Of a stretch of DNA of 12,874 bases, positions 1 to 7,900 are shown in pieces. The stretch comes from Zancudomyces culisetae (taxonomy: Eukaryota > Kickxellomycota > Harpellomycetes > Harpellales > Legeriomycetaceae): NCBI GenBank assembly GCA_001969505.1, contig LSSK01001259.1:1-12874 (forward strand), written 5' to 3'. Below the pieces are notes generated by a model that had not been told where the DNA came from, did not search any database, and saw only the letters and a list, made by a program, of their open reading frames with translations. The first letter of the stretch is position 1; each line of letters opens with the position of its first letter. The position numbers were made by a program, and so were the translations under genes.

Positions 1-434
1 GGCAACAGTTGTGTTCCAAGAATCAATATTGTGTAAATCATGTATCTGGGAAGTCTCAGGCTTTTGATATTTTCTATCAGTATGGGTACTCTAACGGGTA
101 TCATCAGATTTGGTGCTGCAAATACACAGAGTTTTGTGGTTTCTACCATAAAATTCACCAGCTTTATCATGTGTGTTTTGATGTTTTCATCATAGTAGGC
201 TTCATAACTAAAATTCCCATTATCTACCTTTTTTATCAGCACATACTCATATATTTTCTCATACATCTTATCAAAATTGACACCTGTTCTACTGTTTTCC
301 AGCTTCAACCGTTTACTGTTGTTTATAACAGCATGTATCTCCGTAGCTTTGGTCTCTACACTAGCAACAAGGTCAGTGACCTTGTTGATGGTTATCATCC
401 TACTCCTCCGAGTCATTGGTTTTTCTGGAGCCAT
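1..434 (-). CDS. Unrecognised protein, 5' part, runs off the left edge
   Basis: An open frame runs from an ATG at 434 to the window edge: 144 codons plus two bases with no stop. The frame is closed upstream by an in-frame TAA 17 codons before the ATG, with no other ATG between, so 434 is the first possible start; M7 (416) and M13 are alternatives. The protein begins MAPEKPMTRRSRM, a short basic tail, then a polar, probably helical stretch (about residues 15-47), a Tyr/Lys/Glu-rich part (54-83), and a more hydrophobic end (92-144) with IPVRVPILIENI and MIYTILILGT. No signal peptide, zinc finger or catalytic motif is visible. At least eight CTG codons are used. A stop-free frame of this length is unlikely by chance in such AT-rich DNA, and the composition looks like protein. 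I do not recognise the family. It lies on the same strand as the tricalbin gene, about 4.5 kb beyond it, so the two are not obviously linked. The antisense ORFs over the same stretch are shadows. Confidence 0.6.
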   Translation of the reverse strand, partial: MAPEKPMTRRSRMITINKVTDLVASVETKATEIHAVINNSKRLKLENSRTGVNFDKMYEKIYEYVLIKKVDNGNFSYEAYYDENIKTHMIKLVNFMVETTKLCVFAAPNLMIPVRVPILIENIKSLRLPRYMIYTILILGTQLL

Positions 435-656
435 CGGATTTACTATCGGTATAACTATAACTCTGGTTTCACGATTTATTATTTAAGCTTGCTAGAATAT
501 CCTAATGTTGCCGAGTTTAGGAGGTAAAATGCCGAAATATTAGATATGGAGTATTTACTTGAAGACTCTCTTTTTTTTGAAAAAAACCCTTCTCGGTATT
601 ATTCTGAATTCAAGCTTTTATAGCGGCGAATTTATCGAGAACGTTTCAAATTGGTA

Positions 657-664
657 TTTTTATA
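657..664 (-). promoter_or_regulatory. TATA-box match upstream of the left-edge gene
   Basis: On the minus strand this reads TATAAAAA, a full match to the yeast TATAWAWR consensus. It lies about 223 nt upstream of the ATG at 434 and in the right orientation. AT-rich DNA gives many chance matches, so its role is inferred from position. Confidence 0.3.
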
Positions 665-1855
665 TGTGTATATGGTCGTGTTCTAGATCTGTGTTCATGC
701 CTCAATTAATCTAACATGTTAAAAAAATTTTCACTCGGAAATGTGTACTAGTTGACAAATAGATCCTTCATAAAAATACACGGTGGTTTTGATAGGCATT
801 TGTTACATAATCTACCTATGTTCGTAACATACCAACATTGAAGGAAAATCCCATGTCCATGATTTCACAACAAAAAAAAGTACACATGTCAGCATGGCAG
901 TCATTCACAAAGCTGGTAGTGATTTATTCACTTGTTTTCCATCTTGTGTTGGTAATTTTTGGATTGGGAACAATATCAAGATTTGTAAAGAATGCTAATA
1001 TTAGATAAGCGATTTGCAAATCACAATCTGAAAGCACTCCACATTAAATTTATTTTGCTCAACACTGTGCGGGTAGTTTTAGAGCTAAATAGCATTAATT
1101 TCCTTTGCGCTTGGAACTTGACCTAGATAATCCAGTTTCATTTAATTTATCTTTTTTAATGTAAAAATAGCTTTTGTGTCACACAATGAAAAAAAAAAAT
1201 AGAACAACGTTTGCTTTTGCTTTTGTTTTTAGATCTCATAGATCGACCAAACTCGTTGACACCAGTTTCCGATAATAAGCTCAATGATCAGATACAACAT
1301 TTATGATGCCATGTTTACTCGCGGGTATTTGAAAAAAAGTTTAGGTAACGCCGTTTATTTATTCACATAACCAAATATAGAAGAATAATCATATAAATAT
1401 TTTTTAGGTACAAGTTTCACCTACTACCTAGTGCGCTCTTATTTGCCTATACCAACAGAATAATCAGAAACCTATTTATTTATACTCCACACCTCTCACT
1501 TTTATAAACTAAACTTGAAATATGAATTCCCTCTCACCCCCTTCTTAAACCAGTATATGTATCTGTCAAATATGATGATATTATTTAGAGAGTTTGAATT
1601 TGACCCTTCTTTTCCGTGTGGCATTTCTTTCCAAATCAAGTCTTTGTTAAAAGTGCGGAGTAATTCTTAGACAAAAGAATCCGCAATTATTTTTTATTGT
1701 GTTTAGTTGCTCATATTGAATCAAAATAAGGTAAATCCACAAAGTTGTGGACATTGTACAGTTTTCTTTTTTCATTTTGTTTACATTAAAAGCAACGTTT
1801 TTTTATATCAAAAATCTCATTCTGTAACTCACACACCCTTATTTTTAAAGAAAAG

Positions 1856-1874
1856 CATGAACCTCTTGTTCATG
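1856..1874. repeat. Short inverted repeat (hairpin)
   Basis: CATGAAC and GTTCATG form perfect 7-bp arms around a 5-nt loop, CTCTT. The octamer GCATGAAC appears again about 45 nt to the right. It has no T tract or neighbouring gene end that would mark it as a terminator, so it may be chance. Confidence 0.4.
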
Positions 1875-2984
1875 ATACTACACTCTACTCTATAATTGCA
1901 TGAACGAGTTGACAGAAATTAAAATAACTATAATTGGAGCCTAGTCATAGAGTATGGGTAGAATATTTGGTCTAAAATAAACATTGTAACATTATTAACC
2001 GAGTGGCGATAGCAATGGAAATTATAAACACCAGCATTCATTTTATACAGAAAAATTACAATACTGTGTAGCCATTTTGTAAAGATACCTGGGTACAAGT
2101 TATTGTTGCTGTTTGAGGCTTTCTAAATTATTGTACACGTATCTGCTAAATTTTCAACAATTATCTTACTAAAGTATCAATTAAATATTGAAATGTCTAT
2201 GAAAAATGCTATATTCATCAAGTAATATGATGTATTTATGCTTGATGGCATTTCCAGTTTTTGATTATCAAAAATGCTGAGTAGTTAGAAGGAATATCAA
2301 GAGCAAAACAACAACCGACTACGTAATAGCTGTAATTATTTAGTGAACAAACAAAACTCATAAACAAGCATGTACGCCAGTAATTCATGTAGAGACCGTG
2401 TTTATGCAAATTTTACTCCTTTTATAAGACTAATATGCTCAAAACAGGAAATAAACCTGTTCTATTTTTCGATACTGTTTATATACACAGTAAATTGAAG
2501 AGAATATCCGAATAAAGTAATACCAGTAGACCGAGTGAAACTAGTAAATATCGTACATTTATTTTCGGATTAGTTGCACATTGTATTACTTTGTGCACTT
2601 ATTACAAAACTGGACGTAACTGTATTTTTTTGCAGGTAGTCTTATTTAATTTTATCAAAAATATATTATTTGAGAAGGAAATTGCATGAGGTTAAACAAT
2701 TATGAAAATATCAAACATACTGGAGCTGATAGCGGCTCGTATTCTAAAGTAGGATATTATACTTTACATACTATTTTGGGAATAATCCCAAGTTAATCTA
2801 AAACTGTTGATGGGTATGTAATACAAGTTTATGTTGTAGAAAAGGGTATTATAAAATTGGCAAAATTAAAGATAAAAGTTTCAATACAAGTAGATATATA
2901 TCAGTAAAAATGGGTAAATGGTCTTGAATTAACTTTCTTGTTTTTTCTCTTAGCGCTGTTCTTTTTGAATATTTACACAAAAAT

Positions 2985-3018
2985 ATCAATATCATTATCA
3001 ATATCAATACCAATACCA
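2985..3018. repeat. Hexanucleotide microsatellite (ATCAAT)n
   Basis: About 5.7 copies in tandem: ATCAAT, ATCATT, ATCAAT, ATCAAT, ACCAAT, ACCA. It is imperfect and lies in non-coding AT-rich DNA, so it is probably a neutral microsatellite. Confidence 0.75.
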
Positions 3019-3322
3019 GTTCAAATCACACTTGCATGTATCATTAGAAATATACTTTACCCTTCATGCGGGTATTATCAGAGTTGAAAAAAAGAAAAGA
3101 GAGTGATCTCAATACGGAGAACTTTAAAGTGTTAAAAAGGCGATTGATTCAACTGGGTTTGTTCAGAAACGACCCCGATATTATTTTTTTTTGTAGGAAA
3201 GTAATACATGGAAACGAGTTGTGTTCATTGTGGCACTAGAGGTATAAAAAAAATACTTTAAAGAAATTTTGTACATCTCAAAATCTTACTATAAACCTAG
3301 GCAAAGCATACTTGTATTCGTA

Positions 3323-3793
3323 TCAAGAGTTGAGCTGGATTGGTGATAACTGTGCATGAAAAGGTGATATAATGTATTTTTCGAGTACAAGAGCTTGCAA
3401 AACGAGTTCTACTGTGTAGTTTTCGTCTGATGCTATAAACCTAGAATATGAAAAGTCGTGGATGTTTGATTTTTTCCTTCCCCATTCATTTCGACTGAAT
3501 TCTTGTAATTTTATTACTTTTTTTCTATTTACTTTAAAAAAGTCAAAAGCAAAGAAAGTAGTCATTTGGTAGAGGACGAGGTTGGGAAAAGTAGAGGAGT
3601 GAGGGAAAAGGACGTAAGAAAGAAGATTGAGGTGGAGAACCTGGTATTTTAAAATTCGAAAATTCCATGTCTCAAAATATTCCAACTTTTTAATTTTTCC
3701 TAAATTAGAGATGTTGGAGTTAAAACAAAATCGATGAGAATCTTGTACTAATTCAATCAAAAAAATTTCCGACTCGTTATTAGTGCAGGTCAT
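3323..3793 (-). CDS. Doubtful ORF, possible orphan protein
   Basis: A 156-codon frame runs from ATG at 3793 to TGA at 3323. A frame this long is somewhat unexpected by chance in DNA of this composition, which is the only real argument for it. Against it, the product is rich in Phe, Leu, Asn, Ser and Lys, as random AT-rich frames are. It shows no motif, signal peptide or clear membrane segment, the bases before the ATG are poor (T at -3), and parts follow purine or pyrimidine runs in the DNA. It sits alone between the left-edge gene and the tricalbin gene, all on the minus strand. It could be a young orphan gene, a decayed remnant or noise; I favour noise. Confidence 0.15.
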   Translation of the reverse strand: MTCTNNESEIFLIELVQDSHRFCFNSNISNLGKIKKLEYFETWNFRILKYQVLHLNLLSYVLFPHSSTFPNLVLYQMTTFFAFDFFKVNRKKVIKLQEFSRNEWGRKKSNIHDFSYSRFIASDENYTVELVLQALVLEKYIISPFHAQLSPIQLNS

Positions 3794-4603
3794 ATATTAG
3801 ATGACTCGGATTATTTGCTATTTTTGCGTTACAAGTTTAGGTAACTAATCTCCAAATATATACTTCACTTATCACTTTTAAAAGAAATTGGGGATGTGAC
3901 GGAATCTAATTTCTTTTTATTCTTGTTTTTATTTTTATTTTTTTTTAGTGTTACCCTTGTTACTATACAAAGATGGCTTCTTTAGTTTTCATTTGATTGC
4001 TCATTACCATTTTCGTTTACTTTGTGTTAAGAGTCGGCGAGGAGAGGGGAGGAAGAAATTATTTTTTCACAGCAAGTTTTGGTTCAGTTATTTTCTTTTT
4101 TTTTTTAGTTCCAATACTAAATAATCGATAACAGTGAAAATAACAACCAACTCATAAAAGTTCCGTGAGTTTTATGTAATTGATTTATCGATGTTAGTAC
4201 CAAATAGTTTGCCAATACACAGTATAAATTGTGATCACAATGTCACCTGTTAACATCTGTTATAAGGTCTAAAAGATATTCTCAGATTTCAAAAACGTTT
4301 CATAACGCCGGTAATTTATTTTTGGTGTTTTGAGAATCTAAACGGAAATATAGAGGATTTATTCTTTAAAGTAAAACATTTTACCTTTGTGCTAGGTGAA
4401 TGATATACACCCAAAAAGGATAGAAAAAGTGAAACGAATAAAATGTATGCAATTCTAAACTGGTATCTATTTCGTCCATACTTTCCGGACTATTTTTTTT
4501 TCACGACGAATTTATTAAACATCAAGTAAAACTAAAAAAAAAGAAAGTTCCTATGTAACGATTAACTAGCCAATTACTCCCTCCACCTCTCTAGGGATTT
4601 TAA

Positions 4604-4661
4604 ACCCGCCGGATGTTGTCTAGAATCATCACACTCGGAGTGTAGCTGGCTTGAGGCGGGT
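4604..4661. repeat. Nested inverted repeats beside a TATATAT run
   Basis: The outer arms ACCCGCC (4604-4610) and GGCGGGT (4655-4661) are perfect complements 44 nt apart. Inside them lies a second perfect dyad, ACACTCGGAGTGT (4631-4643). The left arm overlaps CCGCCGG (4606-4612), a pair of CGG triplets in opposite orientation of the kind bound by Zn2Cys6 regulators. TATATAT follows directly at 4661. The GC content stands out from its surroundings. It could be a regulator-binding cluster, a structured RNA element or a remnant of something mobile; nothing decides between them. Confidence 0.4.
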
Positions 4662-4810
4662 ATATATTTTTTTCTGGTTTGAAATTTGCAAGACTCCACA
4701 ACACATCGCGATTCCAGCCTGATCAAAAAAAAACCAATCAACTACGCCCACACTTTCCACTCATTTACCAGTCAACCTTGTTACATTCTGACGTGTAAAC
4801 TGCAAACATT

Positions 4811-4845
4811 AAAGGAAAAAAAATAAAATAAAGGATATAAAATGT
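4811..4845 (-). terminator. Candidate polyadenylation region of the tricalbin gene
   Basis: About 115-150 nt beyond the TAA stop, the minus strand reads TTTATATCC followed by TTTATTTTATTTTTTTTCC. A TATATA-like element next to a T-rich stretch resembles degenerate yeast 3'-end signals. AT-rich DNA offers many such matches, so this is the nearest plausible site and not a proven one. Confidence 0.25.
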
Positions 4846-4848
4846 CCA

Positions 4849-4862
4849 GACCACATGTGGTC
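4849..4862. repeat. Perfect 14-bp palindrome with CACATGTG core
   Basis: GACCACATGTGGTC is its own reverse complement. The core CACATGTG contains an E-box (CANNTG), the type of site bound by basic helix-loop-helix regulators. It lies about 100 nt beyond the tricalbin stop, probably in or just past the 3' UTR. Confidence 0.5.
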
Positions 4863-4881
4863 AATAGGTTTAATAATAAAT

Positions 4882-4891
4882 GGGGGGGGGG
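4882..4891. repeat. G10 homopolymer (C10 in the tricalbin 3' flank)
   Basis: Ten consecutive G on the plus strand, about 67 nt beyond the tricalbin stop. Long G/C runs are rare in DNA this AT-rich, and this would appear as C10 in the tricalbin 3' UTR if the transcript extends this far. Its length is likely to vary and is easily misread in sequencing. Confidence 0.7.
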
Positions 4892-4957
4892 AAGAAAGAG
4901 ATAGGTATGAAGATAGAGATAATAAGGGTTGCTGGAGTATTTCGTTAAAATAAATTA

Positions 4958-7900
4958 TTATTTCTTGTGAAATAGTTTGGAAATACTGCCAGCCACCGAG
5001 TGTCTACTAGTAGATTTGGTGGAAAGTACACTTGGGGCAGATGATTTCCGGTCTTGTGAAACACCACCAGGGCTAGAGGGATCCTCAGAATAAATACCAC
5101 TGCCGCTCGAGTTTTCGTGGTGTGTTGCGTAGTGAGTCTTGGATTGAGAACCAAATGTATGTTTATCGGGCGAGTTCATGCCAGAAAGGCTACTAGCCGA
5201 TTGAAGGGATGGTTCATGGGTGCCCGAAAGTTTGAACTTAAGTGAAACCATGACACTGTAGGAATCGTTAGCCATAGATTGATCTTCAGCTGAAGCGTGA
5301 GGACTCATGCTTTCAGGTGAATATACAACGGAGTGGTCTTTTGAAGCAGTAACAATGGTTGGGGTTGCCAAAAAGGTGTATATATGGCTATCGTCATTAG
5401 CCATGGTGCCAGCAAAAGAAGCAGCATAGTTCGACTTCAACAGGTCAAAGATATCGACGCGTGACTTCATTAGTGTCTTGTTATCACCAAAGCGAGAGTA
5501 TTCTTTCAAAGAAATGACAAGTTGAGGCTTGGAGCCATTTTGTATGGGAACACTGAAGCTTTCGTTCCATACGGGAGAGGCGGTTTTCTTCTCTGCCTTT
5601 GTTCGGTGGTACTGCTTGCCGTCAACTTCAGCATATACCAAGAGAGTTTTGGGCTTTGTATCAAATGGGGATTTTGCTGACATAATGGCAACAGTTACAT
5701 CGCCAGAAAAAGCAAATCTTTCACCAGAAGAAAAGTTCTTGATGAGTAAAGAAGCCTTGCGGTCGTGAGCTGAGGAAGGAGAAACAATAGTATCTTGATC
5801 GGTTCCATTTAGACCAGGTTGAGACGAGGTAGTGTTGAAGGGATTATCAGGATCGGGAGTAGGAGAGTCTGAATCAAGCATCCCATTTTCTATACTTCTA
5901 ACAGACTCGCGGCGATCTTTTTCTTTATTTTTTTTGATTCCAAAGACACCACCGATTTTAGAAGCACCGCCTCCAATAAATTTGGCACTGGTTCCGACAG
6001 CCTTAACACCACCGGCACCAACTGCTTTGGCACCACTTCCCATAGCTTTAGCACCACTTCCCACAACTTTAACACCGCCTTCGCCAACCTTAGCAGCACC
6101 TGAAGTCATGGCCTTTGCGCTAGAACCCACCATTTTTGCACTACTATCACCAATAAATTTGGCGCCTGTCCCCACAGCTTTAACGCCACCCCCGCCGACC
6201 TTGAGTGCTCCAGAACCTACCGCCTTAGCACCACCTCCGAAAAGCGCACCAGCAATTCTGGTTCCTCCACGAACAATTGTTATAGGCGCACCTGCTACTG
6301 TTTGTGCGACAGAAAGAATACCATTTGTTCCTTCGTAGGACTGACAAATCTTACAGGGGACAAACAAAAACCGGATTTTGATGGATGGTGAATCTGGCGA
6401 GTCGCCCAACCCATCAAGATGGTAACTATTCTCAAAGGATTGGTTGATGGGCAAATCGCCTAACGGAATGCCAAACGAACCTATCCGCTTGTCAGCTTGG
6501 ATTTTGTTCCAATCAAACACATCCAATGTCATTGTCATGTATGATCTGTTCCGAACAGTAATCATAGCAGACTCATTCCAGTACGGATTGACCGTATCTT
6601 TCTTCACTTCGCTCTTCCACAGCTCGTTTCCATTTACATTCAAAACGACATATGGATCAGAAAGTCCGTTACTATCCAAACCTGGAAGATTTGTTCCTGA
6701 TATCAGATTGAATCTAAGAATTCCGTTATTTGCAATACTCTCTTCTTGTGATAACATCAAGTTCTCAACAGGATCGTATCGCAACAAAACCAACACTTCA
6801 CCGGTTTGGTTTTGCAGTGGAATCCACACTGGTTCCTCTGTGTTTACATATCCACTCTTCAAATACACATAAAACACACTATCAAATTTGCCTATAGTTG
6901 AAGGTGTAGGTCTACCTGCTGATACTTCTTTAACTTCAAATTGCAGTATGTTGAGCTTGGGCTCTGGAATTACACACTGGTATAACTCATCCTGCCACGA
7001 GTGGGCTTGATTCCTTGTTCTCGAGAAAGCTGTTTTTCCTATCAAAAGCTCCTTATCCTTGTTGATTGATGTTTCAACAAACACTCCTGACTTTGGCACT
7101 GGAAGATTGCGTACACCAAGAACTGCAATAGTCAGAACACCAGCCTTGAATCGGGTATATTTGAGCTTTGGAAGCAATGGGAACTTTGAAAGGTCCTTAA
7201 GCCCCAAATTATCAAATTCCTGCGCTGATGGAGGAGACGCATCATTGGTTGCAGATCGCTGCATAAGTGATGATGGTGTTCCTCCAGAAGCACTAAATCC
7301 ACTGGCTGTAGTAGGACTTCTTGAAAACGTCCCAGGACTCACTGGCTGTGGTGATACAGTGCCTGTACCAATAGAAGTGACAGCTGGTATCAGCATTGGA
7401 GGGGTGTTAGGCGGTGAAGATTTTACCGAGGTGGTATCTGCCTGCTGTGCCTGGGTTGGGTCTACACTTAATTGCCTCGAATCCTTTGATTTACCTCCAA
7501 ATTCAATTGTATCATATTTTCCACTATCAATATCTGCATCAAAGTTAATCACAGGATAAAATGTCGCCCGATACAACAGTGAACCCTTGACTTTACCCAC
7601 TCTGCTTCTTATTTCAGCCCAGGTATCCACCGACTCAACTCTTGTGTATCCCACACTACCATCCTCTAACTGAGTTTCGTCTCCTATAAGCTTGCGTACA
7701 GGAATAATAACGTCTCCTATTGGCTTACCATTGCCACCCTGGTTATGATTAAGACATGCCAATATTAATGTCTGTCTCAAACTGGTAATTGGAATGAACA
7801 TAGTTTCATTCCACACAGGGTGAGATGTACCATGTGTCCATGATGTTTGTCCTTTTACTTTATTTAGCAACAACACATCAATGTACGGCTTACATGTCGA

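Larger units (their letters stand above)
435..3322. other. AT-rich intergenic region, no supported gene
   Basis: I read both strands and found only short, stop-interrupted frames with no protein-like features; the longest plus-strand frame, 1707-1895, looks random. There is no convincing tRNA A/B box pair, snoRNA box pair or paired splice signals. The left end should carry the promoter of the minus-strand gene ending at 1. Small structures are a 7-bp hairpin (1856-1874), a 6-bp hairpin with a 4-nt loop at 2776-2791 (arms TTGGGA/TCCCAA) and a hexamer microsatellite (2985-3018). The 12-mer AGTTTAGGTAAC occurs near 1338 and again near 3833. Confidence 0.6.
3794..4957. other. Intergenic region with tricalbin 3' flank
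   Basis: No gene is seen on either strand. The stretch is AT-rich with A/T runs and a purine-rich patch near 4035-4055. Its right part, nearest the tricalbin stop, holds four notable items listed separately: a nested inverted repeat (4604-4661), a candidate 3'-end signal (4811-4845), a 14-bp palindrome (4849-4862) and a G10 run (4882-4891). Confidence 0.6.

Noticed and set aside
9-527. Plus-strand ORFs 9-527 and 277-486, the latter with a membrane-like hydrophobic product
   Set aside because: The minus-strand frame over the same bases is open to the edge, has a TATA match and a more natural composition. The hydrophobic product is its complement.
1707-1895. A 62-codon plus-strand ORF
   Set aside because: It is short, rich in Phe, Leu and Ser as expected of random AT-rich DNA, and lacks any motif.
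2686-2796. A 36-codon plus-strand ORF with a fairly natural composition
   Set aside because: It is too short, has no motif and no supporting context.
4193-4199. TACTAAC branch-point consensus on the minus strand
   Set aside because: There is no suitable AG close downstream and no 5' GTATGT upstream on that strand; a seven-base match is expected by chance.
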